Below are positions 37,089 through 45,440 of a DNA stretch of 64,000 nt, piece after piece. Position numbers and translations under genes: made by a program. Numbering within the stretch: the first letter of the stretch is position 1; each line of letters begins with the position of its first letter. The notes below the pieces were generated by a model that ran no database searches, was not told where the DNA came from, and was given only the letters and a program-made list of their open reading frames with translations. Source of the stretch: Streptomyces ficellus (GTDB lineage Bacteria; Actinomycetota; Actinomycetes; Streptomycetales; Streptomycetaceae); the NCBI RefSeq assembly GCF_009739905.1, contig NZ_CP034279.1, positions 744,001 through 808,000 on the forward strand. The letters run 5' to 3'.

Positions 37089-38294
37089 CTACTCCCCCAT
37101 GACCAGCCCGTCCTCGGCCGCGCCACGGCTGAGGACGACCCGTTGGATCGTGTCGCGCACCCCGGTGTGGTTCTCACCGCCCTTGATCGCCGCGTTGAGG
37201 TTGACCACCCGGCCCGTCCCCGTGTTGAACCACTGCGGGAGGAACTCCGCCTTCGCCACGTCCCAGCGGCCGCCGGGCGTGGTGGGCGGGGCGAAGGTGA
37301 AGCGGCCGATGGTGCCCTGGTTGCCGCGCGGGTCGAAGGCGCCGTTGTAGTTGATCATGTCGCCGGCGATCTGGTCGCCCATCCCGTAGACGACCCAGGT
37401 GCCGTTGACCTTCTCGTACGCCTGCGGCACGTGGGCGTGCGTGCCGATGATGAGGTCGACGTCCGGGCGTCCGCCGGTGGCCGACGCGGTGAGGCTCCGC
37501 CCGAGGCTCAGCTGCTTGTCGTCGGGGGCGGTCTGCCACTCGGTGCCCCAGTGGAGGCTGACCACGACGACGTCGGCGCCGGCCTTCCGGGCCGCGCGCG
37601 CGTCGGCGAGGATCTTGTCCTGGTCGATCAGGTTGACCGACCAGGTCCTGTCCTGCGGGACGGGGATGCCGTTGGTGCCGTAGGTGTACGCCAGGTGGGC
37701 GACCGTGGCGCCGCCGGCCTTGAGCAGCGTGGGCCGGGCGGCCTCGGCGGCGTTGCGGGCCGAACCGGCGTGACGGACGCCCACCTTGTCCAGGGCGTCC
37801 AGGGTGCGGCCGAGCCCGGCGACACCGTCGTCCAGGGTGTGGTTGGAGGCGGTGGAGCAGGAGTCGTAGCCGGTGGCCGCGAGGGCGGTGGCGACCTCGG
37901 GCGGTGACTTGAAGGACGGGTAGCCGGTGTAGGGGCCGCCCGCCTTTCCGTAGACCGTCTCCATGTGGCAGATGGCCAGGTCGGCCTTGCTCACGACGGG
38001 TGCGACCCCGGCGAGCATGGGGCGGAAGTCGTAGCCGTCGCCGCCGGCGTCCGCCTGGGCCTGCCGGATGATCGAGGCGTGCGGCAGGACGTCGCCGCTG
38101 GCCACGAGCGTGAAGCCGCGTGCGGGCGCCGTGGCGGCACTGCCCGCCGAGGAGGGGGCGGCGTGGCCCGCGCGGCCCGCCGGTACCGGCGCGGTGTGCG
38201 ACTCGGGTGGCGCACCGGCACAGCCTGCCGCCGCGGAGAGGAGGACGGCGGCCACCGTCACCGTGGTCCGTCGTCGCATGCGTGGGGTGGTCAT
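37089..38294 (-). CDS. CapA-family lipoprotein (PGA_cap metallophosphoesterase-like)
   Basis: 401 residues. Signal peptide with lipobox AAGC, then an Ala/Pro linker and a PGA_cap domain from about residue 60. Motifs are LVASGDVLPHASI, NHTLDDG, SLHWGTEW and IIGTHAHVPQ, the metal-binding pattern of this phosphoesterase-like fold. CapA proteins are linked to poly-gamma-glutamate capsule in Bacillus, but no capB/C genes are here, so another envelope role is likely. Surface lipoprotein by inference. It is divergent from the ECF sigma gene across an AT-rich spacer. Confidence 0.88.
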   Translation of the reverse strand: MTTPRMRRRTTVTVAAVLLSAAAGCAGAPPESHTAPVPAGRAGHAAPSSAGSAATAPARGFTLVASGDVLPHASIIRQAQADAGGDGYDFRPMLAGVAPVVSKADLAICHMETVYGKAGGPYTGYPSFKSPPEVATALAATGYDSCSTASNHTLDDGVAGLGRTLDALDKVGVRHAGSARNAAEAARPTLLKAGGATVAHLAYTYGTNGIPVPQDRTWSVNLIDQDKILADARAARKAGADVVVVSLHWGTEWQTAPDDKQLSLGRSLTASATGGRPDVDLIIGTHAHVPQAYEKVNGTWVVYGMGDQIAGDMINYNGAFDPRGNQGTIGRFTFAPPTTPGGRWDVAKAEFLPQWFNTGTGRVVNLNAAIKGGENHTGVRDTIQRVVLSRGAAEDGLVMGE

Positions 38295-38555
38295 CAGCCG
38301 GCTCCGTGGGGCTTCGGGGGGTGGGGGCGCTCCCCTCGATCCCTACGGGAAATGAGGATCAGTCAATCCTTAAATACGCAAAATCATACAAACGCAGTGA
38401 TAGGGGGACACCTCTCTCCGGGTGACCGTTCACCGCACCATTCGCCGCTCGGTGTGACCGCTCGTCGCACACGACGGTGCGGCGCCTGTCGCTCGGGCCG
38501 CGGATGCGTTCGGATACGCGTCGAGGGGCGGAGTGCGGCGCGGAAGGGTGTGACG
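38295..38555. promoter_or_regulatory. AT-rich divergent promoter region, CapA-like and sigma factor genes
   Basis: 261 bases. The segment at about 38350-38410 is unusually AT-rich for this chromosome (for example CTTAAATACGCAAAATCATA) and likely contains promoters in both directions. Several TANNNT-like elements are present, so I do not assign one. Confidence 0.4.
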
Positions 38556-39095
38556 ATGGCGACGGCGACCACCGACGAGCGGGCCCTGGAGGAGCTCCAG
38601 CGTGACCACGGACCCGCCCTGATGAGCTTCCTGCTCGGCCTGACGTACGGCGACAGGCAGCGCGCCGAGGACCTGCTCCAGGAGACGCTGGTGCGCGCCT
38701 GGCAGCACCCCGAGGCCTTCGAGGCCCCCTACGCGTCGATGCGCCCGTGGCTCTTCACCGTCGGCCGGCGCCTCGCCATCGACGCCCGCCGGTCCCGGAT
38801 GGCCCGCCCCGCCGAGATCGGGGACGGCGTGCTCGACGGCACGCCCGACCCGTCGGACGTCACCGAGTCCGCCGTCGCCGCGCTGGACGTACGGGCGGCG
38901 GTACGGGAGCTGAGCCCCGAGCACCGCGCGGTGCTGGAGCGGATCTACTTCGACGGGCTGTCCGTGAAGGAGGCGGCCGCCGATCTGGGTATACCGGCCG
39001 GGACGGTCAAGTCGCGCTCGTACTACGCGCTGCGGGCACTCGGACGGTGCCTGCCGGGCTACAGCCGCTCGCTCTCCGATTCCCTCCCGGCCTGA
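38556..39095 (+). CDS. ECF-type RNA polymerase sigma factor
   Basis: 179 residues from the ATG at 38556 with AAGGGTG upstream; GTG at 38550 is an alternative. Sigma region 2 has the core-binding DLLQETLVRAWQHPEAF and MRPWLFTVGRRLAIDARRSR. Region 4 is ELSPEHRAVLERIYFDGLSVKEAAADLGIPAGTVKSRSYYALRAL, a standard helix-turn-helix. No anti-sigma gene follows directly. The nearest zinc-finger anti-sigma is at 44494-45144, six kilobases away. Target promoters are unknown. Confidence 0.9.
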   Translation: MATATTDERALEELQRDHGPALMSFLLGLTYGDRQRAEDLLQETLVRAWQHPEAFEAPYASMRPWLFTVGRRLAIDARRSRMARPAEIGDGVLDGTPDPSDVTESAVAALDVRAAVRELSPEHRAVLERIYFDGLSVKEAAADLGIPAGTVKSRSYYALRALGRCLPGYSRSLSDSLPA

Positions 39096-39302
39096 ACCCG
39101 GCCGCCGCCCCGGCCGCCATCCCGCCCGTCACACCGTCCCCTCCCGGCACGCCGCAGCCCGTGCGTCACGGCTCCGGCGGGAATGTTGGCGAAACCACAC
39201 CGCCGAGTTGAGCAAACAGCGGTCCTGGGCCGTGCCTGACGGTAGAGGCTCGTCGTCGAGGACCACACGCACGCGCAGAACGTCCGGGAGAAGGTGGGAA
39301 CG

Positions 39303-39803
39303 TTGCGGCCCGAGAGCACGAACGGCACCGGCGGGGGCGGAGGTCTGGCCGTCCCGATGGCATGGCTGTGTGCCGAGTACATCGCCGATGAACTGCTGAG
39401 AGCCGGCGGCCTGGTCGAACCCGGCTCGCTGGAGTACCAGGCGGGCCGCCGGACGCTCGCGCTCACCGTCTACCTGGGTGACGGCACCGACGGCGCCCCC
39501 GGCACGGGCGCCGACGACCGGCTGGACGAGTGGCTGACCCGGACGTCGCACGGCCACCCCTGGGAGGACTGGGTGCGCGAGAGGCTGGCCGTGCGCCAGG
39601 AGCACGACGGTGACGACGAGGGGCTCGCCCTCGCCCGCGAGACCTGGCAGCGGCTGGAGGGCACCCACCTGCTCGCCACCGACCTGGGCGCCCTGACGGC
39701 CGCCCCGGCCGCCGGGCTCACCGTCGACGAGTCGGAGGCGGTGTGGCTCCCGTCCTGGCGCCTGGGCCTGCCGCTCGGACACCTGGCGCTGCGCCTGTAC
39801 TGA
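39303..39803 (+). CDS. Uncharacterised protein downstream of the ECF sigma gene
   Basis: 166 residues from a TTG at 39303, preferred because AAGGTGG lies five bases upstream; a GTG at 39294 would add three residues. The protein is acidic and soluble, with no cysteine pair suitable for a zinc-finger anti-sigma beyond a single CAEYIADELL. Codon bias is strongly Streptomyces. It is co-oriented with the sigma gene 207 bases upstream but not tightly linked. Family not recognised. Confidence 0.6.
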   Translation: MRPESTNGTGGGGGLAVPMAWLCAEYIADELLRAGGLVEPGSLEYQAGRRTLALTVYLGDGTDGAPGTGADDRLDEWLTRTSHGHPWEDWVRERLAVRQEHDGDDEGLALARETWQRLEGTHLLATDLGALTAAPAAGLTVDESEAVWLPSWRLGLPLGHLALRLY

Positions 39804-39881
39804 GCGCCCGACCCCCGGACACGGCACGCCCCGCCCGGCCGGTCCCCCGACACGGCACGCCCACGCCGGCCGCGCGCCGCG

Positions 39882-40103
39882 TCAGTGGGGCTGCACCGGG
39901 CGGGCGTGGACCGTGAGGGGCAGGTCCTGGTGGCCGCCGCTGGCGACCATGCGCACCTCGCCCCGGTCGCTGATCTCCGCCAGGACGATGCCCGTGTCGT
40001 CCGCGTAGACCGGATGCCCGCCGGCGCCCTTGCGGTCGGTGCGGTGCACCCGTACGACGTCCTCCCGGCCGAAGTCCAGCTCGTAGTGCTCATGACTGCC
40101 CAT
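39882..40103 (-). CDS. Small conserved Streptomyces protein (possibly DUF6296)
   Basis: 73 residues; GGGAGG five bases before the ATG. The sequence is a compact beta-rich fold with VVRVHRTDRKGAGGHPVY, VLAEISDRGEVRMVASGGHQD and LTVHARPV. It looks like a small Streptomyces family I remember as DUF6296, but I cannot check this. No known function. It converges with the gene at 39303-39803 and follows the histidine kinase end of the next unit. Confidence 0.6.
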   Translation of the reverse strand: MGSHEHYELDFGREDVVRVHRTDRKGAGGHPVYADDTGIVLAEISDRGEVRMVASGGHQDLPLTVHARPVQPH

Positions 40104-40161
40104 GTCTGCCTCCCGGAACGCGTTCAGCCGCCACGCATCCGCGTCCCCAAACCGGAACTTT

Positions 40162-41382
40162 TCATTCCTCTACGGGCGCCGGCGGGTCCCGGTGCACACC
40201 CGCGTGATACTTCGGGATACGCACGGTGACCTTCATCCCGGCGCCGACGCCCGTCTCCGCGACCAGGCCGTAGTCGTCCCCGTACACCTGGCGCAACCGT
40301 TCGTCGACGTTCGGCAGGCCGACGCCGGAGGACCGGGGGCGCTCCCCGGCGAGGACGGCCCGCAGCTCGGCCGGGTCCATGCCGACGCCGTCGTCCTCGA
40401 CGGTGACGACGGCCTCGGCGCCCGCGTCCTGCGCCGCGATCGTCACCCGGCAGGTGGTGCGGGAGTCCTCCAGGCCGTGTTTCACGGCGTTCTCCACCAG
40501 CGGCTGGAGGCACAGGAACGGCAGCGTCACCGGCAGCACCTCGGGCGCCACCTGGAGCGTGACCTGGAGCCGGTCGCCGAACCGCGCCCCGGCCAGCGCC
40601 AGGTACTGCTCGATGGAGCGCAGCTCGTCGGCGAGCTGGGTGAACTCGCCGTGCCGGCGGAACGAGTAGCGGGTGAAGTCGGCGAACTCCAGCAGCAGCT
40701 CACGGGCGCGCTGTGGGTCGGTACGGACGAACGACGCGATGGCGGCGAGCGAGTTGAAGATGAAGTGCGGGGAGATCTGGGCGCGCAGGGCACGGATCTC
40801 GGCCTCGATCAGGCGGGTGCGGGACCGGTCCAGCTCGGCCAGTTCCAGCTGCACGGACACCCAGCGGGCCACCTCGGTCGCGGCCCGCGCCAGGACCGCC
40901 GACTCGCGCGAGCCGTAGGCCACCAGCGCGCCCAGCACGCCCTCCTCGCCGGTCAGCGGGGCGATCACCGCCCAGCGCAGGGGGCAGTCCGGCTGGTCGC
41001 AGGCGGCGCGCACGCTCTGGCCCCGCCAGGAGCCGAGCACCTCGGCGACCCGCTCCATCACCTGGTCCCGGTGGTGGTCGCCGCCGGGGCCGTCCCACGC
41101 GAGCACGGCCGTCCGGTCGGTGAGGCACAGCGCCTCCGTGCCGAGCAGGGGGCGCAGCCGGCGGGCGGCCTTGCGGGCCGTGTCCTCGGTGAGCCCGGCG
41201 CGCAGGGGCGGGGCGGCGAGCGACGCGGTGTGCAGGGTGTGGAAGGTGGCGCGTTCCAGGGGGGTGCCGAGGTCCAGGACGTCCCGTCCGGCGCGGCGGG
41301 CGGTGAGCCGCCCGAGCGCGAACCCGGCGGCGAGGAGCACCGTCCCGGCGGTGGCGAGTGCGGCGAGCAGCGTTCCGCTCAT
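40162..41382 (-). CDS. LytS-type sensor histidine kinase
   Basis: 406 residues; GGAGG about nine bases before the ATG. One N-terminal membrane helix (about 5-25), a GAF-like region (about 60-175), then a His_kinase domain with phospho-accepting H206 in QISPHFIFNSLAA. The ATPase has LQPLVENAVKHGLE and GVGLPNVDERLRQVYG. It lacks the five-helix sensor of classic LytS. The ATG overlaps the stop of the symporter gene (ATGA), so the kinase and transporter are co-translated. Its partner is the LytR-type regulator at 43634-44377. Confidence 0.9.
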   Translation of the reverse strand: MSGTLLAALATAGTVLLAAGFALGRLTARRAGRDVLDLGTPLERATFHTLHTASLAAPPLRAGLTEDTARKAARRLRPLLGTEALCLTDRTAVLAWDGPGGDHHRDQVMERVAEVLGSWRGQSVRAACDQPDCPLRWAVIAPLTGEEGVLGALVAYGSRESAVLARAATEVARWVSVQLELAELDRSRTRLIEAEIRALRAQISPHFIFNSLAAIASFVRTDPQRARELLLEFADFTRYSFRRHGEFTQLADELRSIEQYLALAGARFGDRLQVTLQVAPEVLPVTLPFLCLQPLVENAVKHGLEDSRTTCRVTIAAQDAGAEAVVTVEDDGVGMDPAELRAVLAGERPRSSGVGLPNVDERLRQVYGDDYGLVAETGVGAGMKVTVRIPKYHAGVHRDPPAPVEE

Positions 41383-43130
41383 CGGGTGGCTCCTCCGCGC
41401 TGTTCCGGCGCCTGGCGGCGCGGCTTGCCGGCCAGGTCCTCGGGCAGGTGGAGCCGGGCCAGGATCGCCGGGGTGCCGGCCGGTACGCGGCGCGGCGTGG
41501 CGAGCGAGACGGCGACCATGGTGAGGAACCCGAGCGGCACGGACCAGACGGCGGGCCACGCCATCAGGGTGTGCGGCCACCCGTCGGGGGCGAGCCCGGC
41601 GCGGGTCGCCATCACGGCGGTGAGCGCGGCGCCGCCGCCCGCCAGGAGGCCGGCCATCGCACCCGGCGGGGTGAGGCGCCGCCACCAGATGCCGAGCACC
41701 AGCAGGGGGCAGAACGAGGACGCCGACACGGCGAACGCCAGCCCCACGGCGTCGGCCACCGGCACGTGGGTGGCGACCAGGCTGACGGCCAGCGGCACCG
41801 CCACCGCGAGCAGCGTCGCCAGCCGGAAGTGCCGCACCCCGCGCGAGGGCAGCACGTCCTGGCTGAGGACGCCCGCGACCGACATGGTCAGTCCGGACGC
41901 CGTCGACAGGAACGCGGCGAACGCCCCGCCCGCCAGCAGCGCGCCCAGCAGCTCTCCGGCCGTTCCGCCCACGACCCGGTCGGGCAGCACCAGCACGGCG
42001 GCGTCCGCGGCACCGGTCAGGGTGAGTTCGGGCGCGTAGATCCGGCCGAGCGCCCCGTACACCGGGGGCAGCAGGTAGAAGGCGCCCACCAGGCCGAGGA
42101 CGACGAGCGTGGTGCGGCGGGCGGTGCGCCCGTCGGGGCTGGTGTAGAAGCGGACGGCGACGTGCGGCAGCCCCATGGTGCCGAGGAACGTGGCGAGGAT
42201 CAGTCCGTACGTGGCATACAGCTGGTGGCCGTCGCGACCGCCCGCCAGCGGCTGCGACCAGCCGACGGGGTCGCCCCCGGCGGCCGCCCGCTCCGGGACG
42301 TGCGCCCCCCGCGGGAAGCCGAGCGTGGTCCCCGCCTCGACGCGGTGACCGCCCGCGTCGAGCGTGACCCGGTCGTCGTCGTAAGCGGTGGAGTCGACGC
42401 GCCCGGTGACGGTCAGCGTGAGCGGAGCGTCGACGTCGACGCGCACGGTCTCGTCGAGCGTGACGGTGGTGTGCTCGCGGAACACGGCGGGCGCGTCGAA
42501 CCGGGCGCGCGGCGTGTCGTCGCCCCACCAGGCGGTGACCAGGAACAACGCGGGGACCAGCAGGGCGGTGAGCTTCAGCCAGTACTGGAAGGCCTGCACG
42601 AAGGTGATGCTGCGCATCCCCCCGGCGGCGACCGCGCCCGTGACGACGACGGCCACGACCAGCCCGCCCACCCACTCGGGCGCCCCGGTGAGGATCTCCA
42701 GCGTCAGGCCGGCGCCCTGGAGCTGCGGCAGCAGGTACAGCCAGCCGACGCCGGCGACGAACAGGCTGGCCAGGCGGCGCGCGCGGGGCGATTCGAGCCG
42801 GGCCTCGGCGAAGTCGGAGAGCGTGTACGCGCCGGAGCGGCGCAGCGGGGCGGCGACCAGGAGCAGCAGGACGAGGTACCCGGCGGTGTAGCCGACCGGG
42901 TACCAGAGCATGTCGGGGCCCTGGAGGAGGACGAGTCCCGCGATGCCGAGGAAGGAGGCGGCGGAGAGGTACTCGCCGCTGATGGCGGCGGCGTTGAGGC
43001 GGGGCCCGACGGTGCGGGAGGCGACGTAGAAGTCGGAGGTGGTGCGGGAGATGCGCAGTCCGAGCGCGCCGATGAGCACGGTGGCGAGGACGACGGCGGT
43101 GACGGCGGCCACCGCGTAGGTCTGGTTCAC
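41379..43130 (-). CDS. Sodium:solute symporter (cation/acetate type)
   Basis: 583 residues with about 13 membrane helices. The N-terminal FYVASRTVGPRLNAAAISGEYLSAASFLGIAGLVLL is characteristic of the SSS family's acetate/monocarboxylate branch. GGMRSITFVQAFQYWLKL and LGTMGLPHVAVRFYT are also present. A soluble insertion at about residues 205-310 is rich in Val/Asp/Thr and lies between helices. It imports a small carboxylate with a cation. A small membrane protein precedes it and a LytS kinase follows, overlapping by four bases. Confidence 0.9.
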   Translation of the reverse strand: MNQTYAVAAVTAVVLATVLIGALGLRISRTTSDFYVASRTVGPRLNAAAISGEYLSAASFLGIAGLVLLQGPDMLWYPVGYTAGYLVLLLLVAAPLRRSGAYTLSDFAEARLESPRARRLASLFVAGVGWLYLLPQLQGAGLTLEILTGAPEWVGGLVVAVVVTGAVAAGGMRSITFVQAFQYWLKLTALLVPALFLVTAWWGDDTPRARFDAPAVFREHTTVTLDETVRVDVDAPLTLTVTGRVDSTAYDDDRVTLDAGGHRVEAGTTLGFPRGAHVPERAAAGGDPVGWSQPLAGGRDGHQLYATYGLILATFLGTMGLPHVAVRFYTSPDGRTARRTTLVVLGLVGAFYLLPPVYGALGRIYAPELTLTGAADAAVLVLPDRVVGGTAGELLGALLAGGAFAAFLSTASGLTMSVAGVLSQDVLPSRGVRHFRLATLLAVAVPLAVSLVATHVPVADAVGLAFAVSASSFCPLLVLGIWWRRLTPPGAMAGLLAGGGAALTAVMATRAGLAPDGWPHTLMAWPAVWSVPLGFLTMVAVSLATPRRVPAGTPAILARLHLPEDLAGKPRRQAPEQRGGATR

Positions 43131-43149
43131 GTCCGGTCCGTCACCGGCG

Positions 43150-43536
43150 TCAGCGGCCTTCCACCAGGCCGGTGAAGTCCCGCTCGTTGCGCTCGGCGCG
43201 GCGGACGTACCAGCGGGCTATGAGCCAGATGACGGGGTACGCCCCGACCCCGAGGGCGGCCCACAGGTACGGCTGGGCGGTGCCGTGCCCCAGGGCGGCC
43301 GGGAGGGTGAACAGCAGCGGCAGCGAGCCGACGAGCAGGGCCAGGGCGGCGAGCGCGTAGAGGGCGGCACGCAGCTGGCTGCGCATCAGGGAGCGCACGT
43401 AGGTGTGGCCCAGGGTGGTCTGCTCGCTGATCTCGGAGCGGGCGGGCGGGTGGCCGGGCGGACGGCGGGCGGAGCGCGGCACACCGGTGACCGTCTCGCG
43501 GCGGGGGCGGGGCGCGGCGGGGGGCTCTGCGGGCAT
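43150..43536 (-). CDS. Small membrane protein partnering the symporter (DUF485-like)
   Basis: 128 residues with an N-terminal proline/arginine-rich cytoplasmic tail and two helices (about 57-78 and 88-108), then a basic C-terminus WYVRRAERNERDF. In many bacteria a DUF485-type protein is encoded directly before an acetate-type symporter, as here with 20 bases between stop and start. It may assist or stabilise the transporter. Start is the ATG at 43536, with no strong ribosome-binding site. Confidence 0.75.
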   Translation of the reverse strand: MPAEPPAAPRPRRETVTGVPRSARRPPGHPPARSEISEQTTLGHTYVRSLMRSQLRAALYALAALALLVGSLPLLFTLPAALGHGTAQPYLWAALGVGAYPVIWLIARWYVRRAERNERDFTGLVEGR

Positions 43537-43633
43537 CGGCGTCCGTGGTGGGCTGGCGGGGGCGGCTGGTCCGGTCGGTGGAGTCTACGCAGAAGCCATT
43601 ACCGGTGGTAGACCCCGGTGTGGCGCCCGGCGG

Positions 43634-44377
43634 TCAGCCGCGGGGCCGGCGCATCAGCAGGTCGCGCAGCTGGCGCGCGTGCCGGCGGCTGACGGCGAGT
43701 TCGGCGCTGCCGACGCGGACGGTGGTCGTGCCGGCGTCGAGGCGGAGTTCGTCGATGCGGCGCAGCGCGACGAGGTGGCTGCGGTGGATCCGTACGAAGC
43801 CGCGCGACGCCCACCGCTCCTCCAGGGTGGACAGCGGGACGCGCACCAGGTGGCTGCCCTCGTCGGTGTGCAGCCGGGCGTAGTCGCCCTGCGCCTCGAC
43901 GTACACGATGTCGTCGACGGCCACGAACCGGGTCACGCCGCCCAGTTCGACCGGGATCTGTGCCGCCGCCGTGGGGGCGACCGCGGGTTCGGTGAGGTCG
44001 CGGACGCGGCGTACCGCCTCCGCCAGGCGCTCCTTGCGGACCGGTTTGAGGACGTAGTCGACGGCCTTGAGGTCGAACGCCTGGAGGGCGAACCCCTCGT
44101 GGGCGGTGACGAAGACGATGCGAGGCGGCCTGGCGAACCCGGCTATCAGCCGGGCGATGTCCAGACCGGTGAGCCCGGCCATGTGGATGTCGAGGAAGAC
44201 GACGTCGATGGCCTCCTCGCCGCCCGGCCCGGCTTCGAGGGCGCGTCCGATGCGGCGGAGCGCCTCGGTGGCGTCGGTGGCGCCTTCGGCGCTGCGCACC
44301 CGCGGGTCGGAGCGCAGGAGGTACAGGAGCTCCTCGAGAGCGGGCTTCTCGTCGTCGACGGCCAGTACGCGCACCAT
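43634..44377 (-). CDS. LytR/AlgR-family response regulator
   Basis: 247 residues from the ATG at 44377. The receiver has the acidic pair in AVDDEKPA and phospho-acceptor D63 in FLDIHMAG, with K in YVLKPVRKERL. The LytTR DNA-binding domain (about 145-245) shows VYVEAQGDYARLHTDEGSHLVRVPLSTLEERW and FVRIHRSHLV. It should be activated by the LytS-type kinase encoded three genes downstream. LytTR regulators bind pairs of short direct repeats, but I could not pick one out here. It heads the unit regulator, DUF485-like, symporter, kinase. Confidence 0.92.
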   Translation of the reverse strand: MVRVLAVDDEKPALEELLYLLRSDPRVRSAEGATDATEALRRIGRALEAGPGGEEAIDVVFLDIHMAGLTGLDIARLIAGFARPPRIVFVTAHEGFALQAFDLKAVDYVLKPVRKERLAEAVRRVRDLTEPAVAPTAAAQIPVELGGVTRFVAVDDIVYVEAQGDYARLHTDEGSHLVRVPLSTLEERWASRGFVRIHRSHLVALRRIDELRLDAGTTTVRVGSAELAVSRRHARQLRDLLMRRPRG

Positions 44378-44493
44378 GTGCGGAGTGTAGGCGCGGCGAT
44401 TGAGCGAGAAACAGCTCGGATGCGTACTGGTTGGCGGAAGGCTTCGGCGAAGCACACGGCACACGGACGCGTACGCGGGAATGAGGCACGCCC

Positions 44494-45144
44494 ATGAGTC
44501 TCGGGGAGCGGCATCACGATGTCGCCGCCTATGCGCTGGGCGTGCTGGAGCCGGCGGACGCCCTCCGCTGCGAGGAGCACCTGGCCCGGTGCCCGGCCTG
44601 TGCGGTCGGGCTCGCGGACTTCGCCTTCACCGCGTCGGCGCTGGCCCAGCTGGCGGAGCGGGAGCCGCTGCGGCCGCTCGGGTCGGTGCGCGGGCACGCG
44701 GCCCCGGCGGGTCGCCGGCGGGCGCGTGGTCGCCGCCCGGCCGGCCGGCGGTGGCGGGCGCGGGTCGTCGGGGTGGCCGCGGCGCTGGCCGTCGCCGTGC
44801 CGGGCGCCGTCCTGCTGGGCGCCCCCGACGGGGTCGGCGAGGACCCGGGGATACGGCGGGCGGCGGCGACCGACTCGGCGACCGGGGCGTCGGCGTCGGT
44901 CGCGCTGAGGGACCGCGAGTGGGGCACGGAGGTGGCGCTGCGGGTGGCCGGGGTGCGCGGTCCCCATGTGTGCGAACTCGTGGTCGTGGGGACGGACGGA
45001 CGGGCGTGGCCGGTGATGACCTGGGCGACGGACGACGGCGACAAACCGCTGATGGAGGGCGGCATCGCGCTGCGGCTCGGTGAGATCGAGCGGCTGGAGG
45101 TCCGCTCCGTGTCCGGCGAGCGGCTGGTGTCGGTACGCCCCTGA
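44494..45144 (+). CDS. Zinc-finger anti-sigma factor with one membrane helix
   Basis: 216 residues. The zinc-binding anti-sigma domain has H29-x3-C33-x2-C36 in EEHLARCPAC, with YALGVLEPADALRCEEHL before it. An Arg-rich segment and one membrane helix (about residues 88-107) follow, then an extracytoplasmic RskA-like domain. It should hold an ECF sigma factor inactive at the membrane. No sigma gene is adjacent. The ECF sigma at 38556 is the only one in the window, and pairing them is speculative. It is divergent from the LytR-type regulator. Confidence 0.85.
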   Translation: MSLGERHHDVAAYALGVLEPADALRCEEHLARCPACAVGLADFAFTASALAQLAEREPLRPLGSVRGHAAPAGRRRARGRRPAGRRWRARVVGVAAALAVAVPGAVLLGAPDGVGEDPGIRRAAATDSATGASASVALRDREWGTEVALRVAGVRGPHVCELVVVGTDGRAWPVMTWATDDGDKPLMEGGIALRLGEIERLEVRSVSGERLVSVRP

Positions 45145-45180
45145 GCGGTCCCGCCGGCGGGCGGGCGGGTGCGCGCGGCC

Positions 45181-45203
45181 GGGCGCCGGGGCGTCACTTC
45201 AGC
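45181..45203. repeat. Copy 1 of a 23-bp direct repeat matching the end of the glycosylase gene
   Basis: Identical at 22 of 23 bases to 45418-45440, which includes the last codons and stop of the Fpg-type gene. The start is GGGCGCCGGGG followed by C or T, then GTCACTTCAGC. The 286-base interval around it (45145-45430) has no gene and contains other shuffled GC-rich fragments. Confidence 0.7.
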
Positions 45204-45417
45204 CGGCCCCGGCCCGGTAGTCGGCGCGGGGGCGCGGCGGCTGACGGAGGCGGGCCGGGCTCGGCGGAAGGACGCGGGGCGGTCGCGTGAGTCGGCCGGG
45301 CTGGGGCGGCAGCGACCCGGGCGGGCGCAGCCGGCCCCACCGGGGCGTGCCGGCGGGCCGGACCGGCGCGGCGGCCGGGACGAACGGGGCGCGGCCCGGC
45401 GCGGTGGTCGGCGGCTC

Positions 45418-45440
45418 GGGCGCCGGGGTGTCACTTCAGC
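45418..45440. repeat. Copy 2 of the 23-bp direct repeat, overlapping the glycosylase stop
   Basis: The partner of 45181-45203, separated by 214 bases. It includes the TGA stop and final Leu-Lys codons of the Fpg-type gene, so the first copy may be a relic of a duplicated 3' end. Confidence 0.7.
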
